This document shows positions 11,118 through 21,395 of a stretch of DNA of 64,000 nucleotides, in pieces. Numbering within the stretch: the stretch's first letter is position 1; each line of letters begins with the position of its first letter. The notes under the pieces were generated by a model that worked only from the letters and a program-made list of their open reading frames with translations, searched no databases and was not told the origin of the DNA. A program made the translations under genes and the position numbers. This stretch comes from Phytophthora colocasiae (taxonomy: Eukaryota; Oomycota; Peronosporomycetes; Peronosporales; Peronosporaceae): NCBI GenBank assembly GCA_018806915.1, contig JAGKQI010000047.1, forward strand, positions 868,001-932,000, written 5' to 3'.

Positions 11118-12348
11118 ATGTCTAGCGAGGAGGAGATCACACAACATTGGTTGGTGTCGAAGATTTTTCTTTCGTATCTGATCGCAGTGACCGGCAGCTT
11201 TTGCAGTAGGTGACTTCAAATTGGTTTTCTTTAAAAACCTTTTACTAAATTCTGTGGACTGCAGCTATCCAATTGATGGAGAAATGGCGCAGTGCAACTG
11301 ACACAAAGGATAAGCTCATTCTTCTCGTGTTGTCATCGATTGCGTTGGGTGGATGCGGCATTTGGTGCATGCATTTCACTGGTATGAACGCTCTCCAGTT
11401 GACACGCGAAGATGGCTCTGTACTCCAAGTCGATTTCGAGGCGGGTCTTACCATTCTGTCCTTCATCTGCGCGGTCGGGGGAGTGTTTGTCGGTCTGAAA
11501 ATTGCGTCCGCTGATCCATTCTTCCTCGAGCTGGAGCAAGAGAAGCGCAAAAATATTCTGGTCAAAGATCTGGCGGCAACGGCCATGTCGGACGTTGTGA
11601 ACAAGCAGAAGGTAGCGAAGCGCATCAAACTCATTGCCTTGTTCTCTCGTCTCCCCAGAATCGCAGGTGGTGGGCTTTTCGCGGCCCTTGGTGTCCTCGT
11701 AATGCATTACTTGGGCATGATGGCTCAGCGAACGCAGGCTAGCATGACATTGATGGCTGGAGTCGTGGTTGTTTCGGTCCTCATCGCCTTTTTCACGGCA
11801 ACGGCCGCGTTCTGGATCCTCTTTCGAGCGGTAGAAACTCTTTTTTTCATGCCAGCTCTTGAGTGTTTGGAGAACTAATTGTCTGTGTTCAGCTGACGTT
11901 TTTCCAGGACAGTGAGGCACTTCGACTGGGCAGTGCTCTCATCATGGGCATCGCTGTTTGTGGAACCCACTATTCGGGAATGGGAGCTGCTAACTATACT
12001 TTTGTCGAGGACGGGATGGGAAGTGGAGGTGTTCACTTCAAGGGATCTCAAGCTGCAATTCTCGCTTCCCATGGTTCCCTGTTGTTCTGCTATTGGGTTA
12101 TGACCTGGAGTGTTGCCTCCAGTGTGCGGAATATCGCCTCCATGACGTCAAACCTAAGCAAAGTGAGCAAGCGGGACGCAGGACCGCGCAAAGTCGTCGT
12201 TGGCCAGATAAAAGTGGCGGAGAGTAGCGTCCGAGCGAATGGGAATGGCAACACGGTAAACACAACCGGGGGAGCCTCAACCCGTCAGGAATCCATTGCT
12301 GAAGTTGGTCGGAAATCGTCGTCGGAGAGTGTATTTAACGAAGTGTAG
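11118..12348 (+). CDS. MHYT-domain integral membrane protein, copy 2
   Basis: Three exons (11118-11205, 11265-11830, 11893-12348) give 369 residues. The first and last introns sit at the same positions and phases as in copy 1, but the two middle introns of copy 1 are absent. MHYT repeats are intact: IWCMHFTGMNAL, VMHYLGMMAQR and CGTHYSGMGAANY. A cytosolic linker of about 45 residues separates the first and second repeats. The C-terminal 70 residues are polar and Ser/Lys-rich and differ from copy 1, suggesting the tail is the diverged part. Likely function is metal or gas/redox sensing in a membrane, inferred from the bacterial family. It is the last gene before the glucokinase array. Confidence 0.8.
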
Positions 12349-13265
12349 CGTGCTACCTGTACATGTAGCAGGAGCGGTGCATGCATCAACATAACTCTAG
12401 TGTTTTTTTTTTTTTAAATTGCGACTACATTGTATCTGTTGAAAACTGACGGTAAGTCTTTGGACAAGGTTACAAGAAGCACAGGGTCAAGTTGACCCGG
12501 TCAACAACCAATTTAAAGGTGACCACGTGTCGAATCTGTCGACTCGACTGACGTTCCTATCGAGAGACACGAAAAGCTTCAACTGCAAATACATGTAGTG
12601 TGCATAGACCTTTCGAGCATGAGTATTCATAAACCACGACCTGGACTGCATGGAACCCCCCCCCCCCATGTCTATGCCGGTTACCTTGTCTTCCGTCTCG
12701 AGTCACAGGATTTCTAAGACTTCATTTCTTGTTAGAAATCCACCAGCTTGACCGGTTCAACTTGAAGCGCTATAGGTCTAATTCGAAGCAGAAGGTAGAG
12801 GGACAACTGTTGTCATCGTCGCCTGCAACGTGACCCATGTCTTTGCCTCTCGAGCAGAGAGTTTTGGTTTAGCACTGCTAACTTAGTGTGCGACGGAGAC
12901 TTGGCCGGGCCATCCTTGAGCTTTCGTTGCCTGGTGTCTCATGCTAGATTCGAGCTACCATTGCAAAATGTGCTGGTCTCGACAAGAAACGCGCTGCATA
13001 AACCGCGAAACTGAAGTTGAGGCTCCGTAATCAGCAATCCTAGTCCAAGCAACAGCTTATGAGGTTTATGGGCCATTTCGGTTGGATGTCGGCAGATTCC
13101 TCCGTTAAAGACAGCGGTATCGCAGATGACAAGCGATGCCAACTTGAGCTTCAAAACTACCCTGGTTCAAAGACGACGATGCATTCGCCACGTACCCTCC
13201 GTTGGCTGCAACAATACAGCGACACCGAATGTCCTCCCCGATTTGAAAGATCGTCCAAGCTCGAC
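12349..13265. other. Intergenic with TTGACC palindromes and a C12 run
   Basis: No gene was seen in this stretch between copy 2 of the MHYT pair and glucokinase 1. Two overlapping perfect 15-bp palindromes lie at 12,484-12,505 (arms GGGTCAA/TTGACCC and GTTGACC/GGTCAAC), and a related imperfect one at about 12,747-12,761. A run of 12 C lies at 12,656-12,667. The open frames at 12,939-13,304 have no recognisable content. Confidence 0.5.
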
Positions 13266-13279
13266 CTCATTTCCAAATC
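13266..13279 (+). promoter_or_regulatory. Candidate oomycete initiator (Inr) of glucokinase 1
   Basis: CTCATTTCCAAATC resembles the oomycete Inr consensus (GCTCATTY...WTTT type) and lies 57 bp upstream of the glucokinase 1 ATG. The identical 14-mer precedes glucokinase 3 at a similar distance. Transcription start is inferred, not shown. Confidence 0.5.
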
Positions 13280-13336
13280 GACGTTCAAGGGCTCAAACGG
13301 CTGAACACCACTCCAACTCCTCTCCACTCAAACACT

Positions 13337-14395
13337 ATGGCTACTGATCTCATCATGTCGGGTGACTGCGGTGGCACCAACACGCGTTTGTCGTTGTGGA
13401 ACATTCCAAAGGAGTCCAAGCACGTCAAGGGTGACATTGCTCCTGGTGAGATGCTTTTCTCCAAGAAGTACCTGAACGAGGAGCACGCCAGTTTCGCTGA
13501 GGTCTGCCACTTGTTCCTGAACGAGGCCAAGCTGGTGAACCAGATCCCAGAGGCCTGTGTACTTGCTTGCGCTGGTCCCATTCTCAAGAACACAGTGGAC
13601 TTCACGAACGTGGAGTTCGGTTGGAAGATCGATGGTCCTGGTCTTGAGAAGGAACTGGGCATCAAGAAGGTTCGCCTGATTAACGACTTTGCCGCTATGG
13701 GATATGGTCTGTTGACTCTGCGTCCCCACGAGTATATCGTGTTGAACGACGTCCCCAAGGACGAGACTGCTCCCATGGCTACGATCGGAGCTGGTACAGG
13801 CCTGGGTGAATGCTTCCTGACCCCTGGCATGGACGGTCAGTACTCGTGTTTTGCCTGTGAAGGTGGTCACACGGACTTCGCCCCTGCCGATGAAATCGAG
13901 ATCGAGCTGTACAACGAAATCAAGGCCAAGCTTGGATGCGGTCAGCGCTTTTCGGTTGAGCGTATCGTGTCTGGTCCCGGTCTCGCCACCATCTACGAGT
14001 TCTTGGCTAAGAAGTTTCCCGAGAAGGTGGACCCGAAGGTGCACGAGGAGTTCCTGAAGGCGAACACGCAACAGGGCAAGGTGATCGGCGAGAATGCGAA
14101 GACGAACGAATTGTGCAACCAGACTCTGGAGATCTTCGTGGGTGCGTACGGTCGTGAGGCTGGTAACGCGATGCTGAAGTACCTTCCTCGCAGTGGTTTC
14201 TACATTACTGGTGGTCTTGCTCCTAAGAACCTGGACTACTTCACGAAGAAGGACATTTTCCTGAAGTCTCTGTTTGACAAGGGTCGTGTGAGTCCTGCTA
14301 TCAAGGCTTGTCCGATCTACCTGGTGCTGAACGAGGACCTGGGTGAACGTGGTGCTCACTACTACGCGTACCAACTGCTGACGGAGACACAGTGA
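13337..14395 (+). CDS. Glucokinase 1 (bacterial-type, intronless)
   Basis: This 352-residue protein belongs to the bacterial-type glucokinase family (Pfam Glucokinase), which phosphorylates glucose to glucose-6-phosphate in the cytosol at the entry to glycolysis; oomycetes use this class. The phosphate loop SGDCGGTNTRLSLW lies at about residues 8-21. NDFAAMGYG at about 114-122 holds the putative catalytic Asp. GAGTGLGECFLTP, CEGGHTDFAPADEIEIELY and VSGPGLATIYEF follow, and GGLAPKN is near the C-terminus. No key residue is missing. The ATG at 13,337 sits just after a CT-rich leader shared with copy 3. There is no intron, unlike copy 5. Its 5' half is nearly identical to copy 3, while the middle is nearly identical to all of copies 2-4, which points to gene conversion. 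Confidence 0.93.
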   Translation: MATDLIMSGDCGGTNTRLSLWNIPKESKHVKGDIAPGEMLFSKKYLNEEHASFAEVCHLFLNEAKLVNQIPEACVLACAGPILKNTVDFTNVEFGWKIDGPGLEKELGIKKVRLINDFAAMGYGLLTLRPHEYIVLNDVPKDETAPMATIGAGTGLGECFLTPGMDGQYSCFACEGGHTDFAPADEIEIELYNEIKAKLGCGQRFSVERIVSGPGLATIYEFLAKKFPEKVDPKVHEEFLKANTQQGKVIGENAKTNELCNQTLEIFVGAYGREAGNAMLKYLPRSGFYITGGLAPKNLDYFTKKDIFLKSLFDKGRVSPAIKACPIYLVLNEDLGERGAHYYAYQLLTETQ

Positions 14396-15123
14396 GATTC
14401 TGTACTCGTTGGGATGCAAATGTTGTGAGCAGCGTTCATATATTCATTGGTAATAAAGCTTTGTTTCGTATTGTCAATAAATCTTGCTAAGAGGAGTACC
14501 TTGAGAGTTGAGAGTTGAGTCGTGTTCGTGTAACCCTAAAACTTGCAGTCCTGACGTACTTGATACAAGTTGCTTCGTGATAAGTCGCATAGATGGCGCC
14601 AAACTTCAGGCTGCAATGCAACGCACCCTGCTCAACTGAAGTACACTGGACTTTTAGTACAATAGCTTAAGCACTAGACCTCACACCAGAGCATGCATAC
14701 CCCTATACTTCGAAAGCAATCATGTACCAGTACTTCGGTGCGTCGAATGGCAGTGATTGCTGTGTTACACCGTGTAACGTGTGTTTTGATACGGGTTGTC
14801 TTTAGAAATGGCTTCTAAATTTCTAACCAATAGCTAGTTGAAGGCGGATTCGAATAAAAAACGGCGCACTTGAAGTGGGCAACCTGAAAGACGTTGTGTA
14901 CCTGTTCATTATTGATTCGGCGTTCAAAAGCACAAGCAACTACAATAACACCACATACGACGCAAGATGGCCCCGTACGCTCTGCCATTATAAACAACTG
15001 CTATCGGTACATATCTAACCTTTGGTCCATTTCGTCAGGTGGCTCGGATGCTGTTCCGATGAATCAACGACCGTCGTCATCACCACCCCAGCAGCCCCAG
15101 CAGCACCATCACACGACCTGGTC
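14396..15123. other. Intergenic / 5' region of glucokinase 2
   Basis: The copy 2 frame stays open back to 15,019 without any ATG, including a run of about ten Ala/Pro/Ser residues. Either the start is the ATG at 15,124, or an upstream exon is spliced in, for example to the acceptor at 15,040. I could not find a convincing upstream exon. No other gene was seen. Confidence 0.45.
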
Positions 15124-16158
15124 ATGTCGGGTGATTGCGGTGGCACTAACACGCGTCTGGCGTTGTGGAAGATCCCCAAAGGTGCCCCGCAACTTATGGG
15201 CAACATCGCCCCAGGCGAGATGCTGTTCTCCAAGAAGTACCTAAATGAAGATTACGGGAGCTTCAACGAGGTGTGCCACCTATTTCTAAACGAAGCCAAG
15301 CTCGTAGACGAAGTACCTGCTGCCTGCGTTCTCGCTTGCGCTGGTCCGATCTTGAAGAATACAGTGGATTTCACCAATGTCGAAGCGGGATGGAAGATCG
15401 TCGGTGCCAGTCTTGAGAAGGAGCTCGGAATTAAGACTGTTCGTCTGATTAACGACTTTGCCGCTATGGGATATGGTCTGCTGACTCTACAACCCCATGA
15501 GTACATTGTACTCAATGACGCTCCCAAGGATGAGACGGCGCCGATGGCTACGATCGGAGCTGGTACTGGTCTGGGTGAGTGTTTCTTGACCCCTGGTAAC
15601 GATGGTCAGTACTCGTGCTTTGCCTGTGAAGGTGGTCACACGGATTTCGCCCCTGCCGACGAGATCGAGATTGAGCTGTACAATGAGATCAAGGCCAAGC
15701 TTGGATGTGGCAAGCGTTTCTCCGTTGAACGCATCGTGTCTGGTCCTGGTTTGGCCACCATCTACGAGTTCTTGGCTAAGAAGTTCCCCGAGAAGGTAAA
15801 CCCGAAGGTGCACGAGGAGTTCCTGAAGGCGAACACACAACAGGGCAAGGTGATCGGCGAGAATGCGAAGACGGACGAATTGTGCAACCAGACTCTGGAG
15901 ATCTTCGTGGGTGCGTACGGTCGTGAGGCTGGTAACGCGATGCTGAAGTACCTTCCTCGTGGTGGTTTCTACATCATTGGTGGTCTTGCTCCTAAGAACC
16001 TGGACTACTTCACGAAGAAGGACATTTTCCTGAAGTCTCTGTTTGACAAGGGTCGTGTGAGTCCCGCCCTGAAGGCTTGTCCGATCTACCTCGTCCTCAC
16101 GGAGGAACTCGGCGAGCGTGGTGCTCACTTCTTCGCGTACCAACTGCTGAATCAGTAA
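15124..16158 (+). CDS. Glucokinase 2 (bacterial-type)
   Basis: The ATG at 15,124 gives 344 residues beginning MSGDCGGTNTRLALWKIP, which includes the complete phosphate loop but lacks the five or six residues seen before it in copies 1, 3 and 4. The upstream frame is open for 35 codons without ATG, so an extra 5' exon may exist. NDFAAMGYG, GAGTGLGECFLTP, EGGHTDFAPADEIEIEL and GGLAPKNLDYF are all intact, so catalysis should be preserved. It differs from copies 1, 3 and 4 in the first 140 residues (MGNIAPG, EDYGSFNEVC, EAGWKIVGAS), then becomes almost identical to them, and its last 40 codons match copy 4 (PALKACPIYLVLTEELGERG). Expected role is cytosolic glucose phosphorylation. Confidence 0.88.
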   Translation: MSGDCGGTNTRLALWKIPKGAPQLMGNIAPGEMLFSKKYLNEDYGSFNEVCHLFLNEAKLVDEVPAACVLACAGPILKNTVDFTNVEAGWKIVGASLEKELGIKTVRLINDFAAMGYGLLTLQPHEYIVLNDAPKDETAPMATIGAGTGLGECFLTPGNDGQYSCFACEGGHTDFAPADEIEIELYNEIKAKLGCGKRFSVERIVSGPGLATIYEFLAKKFPEKVNPKVHEEFLKANTQQGKVIGENAKTDELCNQTLEIFVGAYGREAGNAMLKYLPRGGFYIIGGLAPKNLDYFTKKDIFLKSLFDKGRVSPALKACPIYLVLTEELGERGAHFFAYQLLNQ

Positions 16159-17048
16159 CAGCGCTGTATTTTGACGACGCCAACTGCAAATTGGTGTTAG
16201 TTTTTGTTGATAACGCAGCTAGTTTCATTTTCATGTGGTCATCTTTGGCATTGGGGAGAGGGGGGGGTCTAAATTATACTACCGGTAGTATCTACCCTAG
16301 TACATTGTAGATCCATTGTGGTTGAAGCAACAACACGTCTATGGCGATGGTCCCATATGCAGCTGCTAGAAATCCACTTGAAGATCCTCATTGCAAACAT
16401 TTCTACATCAGGTAAATTGAAATTGAATAGACTGTATTGCCAGATGCAGTGGTACTTTACTGGAGAAGATGTTCGATAGCAGGCTTCTTTTAATGTCGCT
16501 CCATAAGGGCACATTAGTTTGAACAACTTCTGTTAATTGCTGCATGTACCGGCAGCACTCTGGAATCGTTTTCCCTGGTGAAGTTGTTGTGCATGTATCT
16601 TTGCAACAAGCGTTGCATAAAGAAATATACTTTTTTTCAGAAATATGACAGGTGATATTTTGTCTCAACACAAATTCTAAGCATATAACGTTACAACTGC
16701 CGTACTTCGAGTCCCGTCGCTGATTCAGCAAGCCTGAAAAATCCAAGACAACGACAAGACTGTTAATGATGCAGGAACACGCGCGACGATGTCAACTGAT
16801 GCTGCCTACCGGTATGTTGCATCTTTCCTAAATAGAGTTGGCGCATGTGTAATAAAAATCAACAGAACACGGACAGTGAAGTAGGAGTCTTGCAGGGATT
16901 CTCATTTTCTTATTGCAAAACTTTGGTACCTTTTACATATTTTTAAATTTCAAGAATTTCTAATTACCATGGTGAACACATTTCTAACTCATGTGAAATT
17001 TCTAATTCAACAAATATTGCAGTAGAATTAAAATCATTTAAAAGTACT
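16159..17048. other. Intergenic with a possible cysteine-rich remnant on the minus strand
   Basis: The minus-strand frame 16,408-16,746 has no ATG start. It begins after a splice-acceptor-like TTTTTCAG and encodes a cysteine-rich stretch (SLCNACCKDTCTTT, IPECC). It could be an exon or remnant of a secreted protein, but no partner exon was found. Otherwise the region holds nothing I can support up to the pogo element's TA target at 17,049-17,050. Confidence 0.35.
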
Positions 17049-17050
17049 TA

Positions 17051-18889
17051 CCGTAAAATGCGGATGGAGTGAGACAGATTTTATTGGTCTGCAAACAGCA
17101 AAACATAAATAAACCTTATGAGGTTATATTGCTGGTGCGGGCTATTGCCAGCCACGACTTCCATCCTGGCAGAGCGCAATTTTCCGCAATGCGGAAACCA
17201 AAAAACAGCAACAGAAAGAAGTTCCATGTAAGTTATTAGGAACGCTATGCTTTTACTTATGTATCTAACTGAACGTGGTGACTGTAGGGAGCTTGCGCGG
17301 CTGAAGCCCAATCAGCTGTTGCCGTTGCTAAAGACTTCAAAGTACATAGGTCAACTGTGTATCGCTGGAAAGCTCAGAAAAAAACGTTAGCAACCGCAAA
17401 GGCTAAAGCACCTAACAAATGCTACACCACTGTACAAACCCAGCAGAAGAAGTATGTTAGATTTCCAGAGCTGGAATCGCGGTAAGTTGTGAACGTTATT
17501 AACGCATTGAAATTAAAACTTAATCTATTTTCTATTGTAGATTAATCGACTGGATCAATTCAATGCGACGCGAAAAAAGTCGCTGCGTCACTGTAAAATG
17601 CATCATGCTTATAATTGCTAAGTTTGACCCAGCGTTTGCTCTATCCCGCCGCTTTGGAGCACTAAGAGCGTGGGTGACTCGCTTTTTAAAGCGCAACCGT
17701 CTCACTGTCCGACGTATTACGCACCGTGGCACAAAACGACGGGAAGACCTGCAAGTACGTATTTAAAATTTTTATTTATTTTATTTTAACTAATATTGTA
17801 TTAGGAAGTTGCAGATGCATTTGCAAGTGCTGTAAACACAACTGTGGAATTGGAAGGTGTCCTCTCAAAACTGTCTTCATACACGGAGAAGTACTCCAGC
17901 CTGTTCAATATGGACCAGACCGGCGTGTGTATCGATAGTCCTGGCCGTTTAACAGTGGATTATGTAGGTACAAAAAATATTGACGTTGTCCAGGGAACAG
18001 CGATCAATGGCTCTCGCTGCACGGTGTTTTTATGTGCGTCTGCAACGGGAGAAAAGCTCCCGCTGTTTATCGTATTTACCGGCGTTCCTGGAGGGCCCGT
18101 CTCAAAGGAGGTTGAAGCAGCAACATTCGGCGATCCATCTTGTGCTCACACAGTCCAGCAGAAGGCATGGACCGATCACGACACAATGCAAAAATGGATT
18201 AACGAGGTAATAAGTTTTGGTTGTCGATCTAATTTTTATTATTACTAATTTTTAATTTGTGAATAAGGTGTGGGTTCCACATCTAGATGGCTGCAGATTG
18301 CTGCTTCTAGATAGTCTTAAGGTCCACAAAATGGCTAGCGTGAGGAATGAGCTGCAAGATCATTGCCACACACAAGTCGAGTACTTTCCTCCGGGAATTA
18401 CGGGGCTGAGTCAGCCTATGGATGTCAGTGTGATGCACTCATTCAAGGCGGCTATCGAGTACGTACAGTATACTTTCTCTGCAAAATGCTAGGTTTTCTG
18501 ATGTACGTCTGCGTGTAGGAGGCTGTATATTGAGTATCATGTCGATCATCCGTTTCCAAAGACAGCAAGCGACCGCCGTGCAATGCTGTCGCTGATGGTA
18601 GCGAAGGCTTGGGCTGAAATTACGCCTGCTACCATCATTAGCGGATTTAGAAAAGCTCATCTGATACCTATTGGCCCCCGTAACGAACAGGATGTCTTCA
18701 GCACTTTTCAACTGGAAGCTGTTGAGAATACTATCGTTAGCGCATAATAGGTTTTTCAAAATGCACAAGTTTTTTCTTAATTCTATCTTTCAGGATTTTT
18801 TTAATTTTTATATTGGAGGAGGTGTCACCCCTACAAATCGCTTGATGTCGCACTCAATGCACTTGTCTCACTCCATCCGCATTTTACGG
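17051..18889 (+). mobile_element. pogo-like DNA transposon, complete
   Basis: Perfect 26-bp terminal inverted repeats (17,051-17,076 and 18,864-18,889, beginning CCGTAAAATGCGGATGG) are flanked by TA on both sides (17,049-17,050 and 18,890-18,891), the Tc1/mariner/pogo target. The 1839-bp element carries one intact six-exon transposase. Perfect repeats, intact target duplication and an intact frame suggest a recent and possibly autonomous copy. It lies between glucokinases 2 and 3. Confidence 0.88.
17189..18747 (+). CDS. pogo-type transposase (DDE_1 superfamily), six exons
   Basis: Exons 17189-17227, 17288-17481, 17541-17754, 17805-18206, 18268-18458 and 18519-18747 join in frame to 422 residues, and every junction has GT and AG. 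Residues 1-50 (MRKPKNSNRKKFHGACAAEA...HRSTVYRWKAQ) form a helix-turn-helix DNA-binding region. The catalytic triad of the pogo/Tigger/jerky fold is visible: FNMDQTGVCID (first Asp), LLLDSLKVHK (second Asp) and GLSQPMDVSVMHSFK (third Asp). The protein should cut the 26-bp terminal repeats and insert at TA. Introns of 50-61 bp in a transposase are unusual; expression would need the host splicing machinery. The start is chosen because it gives a basic N-terminus and a clean donor. Confidence 0.82.
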
Positions 18890-18933
18890 TAAGCCGATAT
18901 TGAGTGCACACGTACGTGCACAGTGTACATGTA

Positions 18934-21082
18934 CTTCTCCGGTCCACCGTACTATCGCCCATTAGGTTTTTTGGTGAGCCACACAAAATTGTTAGCAGTA
19001 TTTGATTGGTAAAAAATAACTTGTCTTGCTGTTTTTGTTTGGCGCCTAATCTGAAGCTTTGACATGCATAACTTTTCGCGCGCTTTCACTGTCGCCAACC
19101 ACTGCTGTCGGCGTTGCCGCCAACACTAAACTCAATTCACTATTCCTTTCACCCTGGACTTCACAAACAACGCCAGCATGCCTCGCCGTCGAAACCAGAC
19201 CGACCTTACCCCACACGTCAAGGTGGCCGTAGCGCTATATCTTGCGCAGCGATCGGTTGGTGGCTGCCTCCCACGTGGCAGTATTGCCGCAGCTGCCGCA
19301 GGCTTTGGCCTACACCGTCACACAATCCGCAAGGTGTGGCAGCAAAGCCACGCCATTGCTGAGCTGCTACATGGTCGACAGCAGCGCCCGCCACCACCCC
19401 GCCACCTCACTGATGACGAGGTAGTTGAGCGGGTTCGCGAAATTCCTCTATGCCAACGACAGAGCTTGCGCTCGCTAGCTGCAGCTACAGGTATACCTAA
19501 AACAACGCTGTTGCGCTACTTGAAGCGCAGCGTGATTCGCAAAAAGATCACCCGTGTCAGACCTACGCTGTCAGCTCTGCACAAGACACGACGGCTGTCA
19601 TGGGCTCTGGCCCACGTTGAGCGCCACATAGGTAAGTCATTCATTTGGCTTTTATTATTTAAACGATTTTATACTGACCAAGGATTTTATTTTGCTAGGA
19701 GAGAAGACGTTTCGTGCCCACCACATGTACGATACCGTACATCTTGATGAGAAGTGGTTCAACCTCTACAAGGCCAATACAAAGTATTACCTGGCGAAGG
19801 ACGAGGATGTACCGTACCGCTCGTGTCCGAACAAAAGGTACATAGGAAAGGTAATGTTTCTGGCTGCCGTCGCCAGACCTCGCTACGACTTTGGAAAAAA
19901 GCGCTACTTCGATGGTAAAATAGGCATTTGGCCTATTGTAGAGGAGACCGTGGCCAAGCGAAAGTCGAAGAGCCGAGAGAAAGGAGATCCAATCACCAAA
20001 AACATCTCTATGACACGAGAAGTCTACATTAAGCTGCTGCGCGAGAAAGTGTTCCCTGCAATTAGGGAAAAATGGCCCGGTAAGTGAAGTTGAAGCTATT
20101 ATGTTGCTACTATGTTGCAGGATGAGCTAATGTCACTCCTATGTTGCTCTTGTTGCTGGGATGTTGCTGGAATGTTGCAGGTAGAAAGACAAGAACAATA
20201 AGGTGCAGCAAGACAACGCTGGTCCACATGTACGAGTTGACAGCGCCGACATCGTCGAGGCAGGCCAGGCAGAGGGCTGGGATATCGAAATGGTCTGTCA
20301 GCCTCCCCGGTCACCCGACATGAACGTACTAGACCTCGGTTTTTTTCATTCACTACAATCCTTGCAGTACAAGACCCCCACGTTCGATACCGACGGCCTA
20401 ATTGCTGCCGTGAAGGCCTCATTTGCTAAGGTAAGCTACCATACTTTAGATAAGTGCTTTTTGACATTACAAAAAGTACTAGGTTTGGTCATTGGGTGCA
20501 AGGGGGCAATGACTACAGCCTACCACGCGTTAGAAGTTCCACATGCGCAACGGAACGTCACCGATTGCGTTGCCAGTTGCAGACAGCATAGTTGCTAATG
20601 GCTACCGTCACTTATGCCAATCACAGCTTACAGTCTAATTTGAGGGTTCAAAAAAATAAATCGCCGTCTTATTCTTCACTTCGCGATGATTGGCGTATTT
20701 TATTCCGCTGGCTTGGTAACTAGGTGCCATGCTGCAATAAAACCTCGCTGGCGCGCGATCAATTTTTAGCCCATTGAAGCGTTTACAGACAATATCGGTT
20801 TGCCAGGACGGAGTCAATTAGCTCCTACCGCTCGTGTAAAAGTGCGATTGATTATCGCTAAAAATTGACCGAATTACGAAATTTAACCTTACGGCTCCTC
20901 TCAGACGCAAGACAAAAGTTATTCTACCATTCAAACGAAGGCTCCGTTTCAGCAGGAAGTCCGGGGGCACATACCTTGCGCCTTCAGCTTTCTAATGGTG
21001 TGCGCCATGCTTGCTAACTCTAAAAACTTTTTCCGCTATGCCCACTTTTTAGAAATGGCGATAGTACGGTGGACCGGAGAAG
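18934..21082 (+). mobile_element. Mariner-like element of the plant/oomycete DD39D type
   Basis: Perfect 26-bp terminal inverted repeats (18,934-18,959 and 21,057-21,082, beginning CTTCTCCGGTCCACCG) are flanked by TA at 18,932-18,933 and 21,083-21,084. The 2149-bp element begins 44 bp after the pogo element ends, so two unrelated TA-targeting elements stand side by side inside the glucokinase array. The internal transposase is damaged, so this copy is probably non-autonomous although its ends look mobilisable. Confidence 0.88.
19178..20598 (+). pseudogene. Mariner-like transposase, interrupted
   Basis: Exon 1 (19,178-19,631) encodes an N-terminal region with two helix-turn-helix-like parts (AAAGFGLHRHTIRKVW and LAAATGIPKTTLLRYL). 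A 67-bp GT-AG intron leads to exon 2 (19,699-20,081) with HLDEKWFNLYKANTKYY, the first catalytic Asp. The last part has QQDNAGPHV, the second Asp, and SPDMNVLDLGFFHSLQSLQ with the third Asp, spacing typical of plant mariner-like elements. No GT/AG pair that I found joins exon 2 (phase 1) to the last part without a stop or a frame change; the junction region 20,082-20,181 is filled with repeats of ATGTTGC. I therefore call it broken by a frameshift, though an unusual splice cannot be excluded. Confidence 0.72.
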
Positions 21083-21325
21083 TAGTATGTTAACTACTGT
21101 ACATGTATGCAGTGAACGGGTCTGCGGTGGCACATCAATCAAAATGTCCAGCATCGAAGTTGTATGGTCCCTTGGACTTGTGTTGCAAAATGCATGCATA
21201 CTGACAGCTCAACTTCAAACTCGGAGCGTACACACGCAAAAGCTGACATGGCTCCGCCACGTTCCTTGCCAACGCATTCGTCGTTGATATCTGATGCAAC
21301 CGAACCAAGCCCTCAAGCTCAGTTC

Positions 21326-21339
21326 CTCATTTCCAAATC
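21326..21339 (+). promoter_or_regulatory. Candidate oomycete initiator (Inr) of glucokinase 3
   Basis: The same 14-mer (CTCATTTCCAAATC) as in front of glucokinase 1, here 56 bp upstream of the preferred ATG at 21,396. Its position inside the extended open frame argues that the extension is 5' UTR. Confidence 0.5.
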
Positions 21340-21395
21340 CTTCCCCAAGGGCCCAAGTCACAGAACTCCTTCTCAACTCCACCTCACCAAGCACT

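Noticed and set aside
13328..14419. Long open frames of 340-360 codons on the strand opposite glucokinases 1, 3 and 4 (shorter opposite copy 2)
   Set aside because: They follow from the codon bias of the sense genes; no ATG context or domain, and intron-bearing copy 5 lacks a comparable frame.
21294..21395. 34-residue N-terminal extension of glucokinase 3
   Set aside because: It aligns with the 5' UTR of glucokinase 1 and contains the candidate initiator, so it is more likely untranslated.
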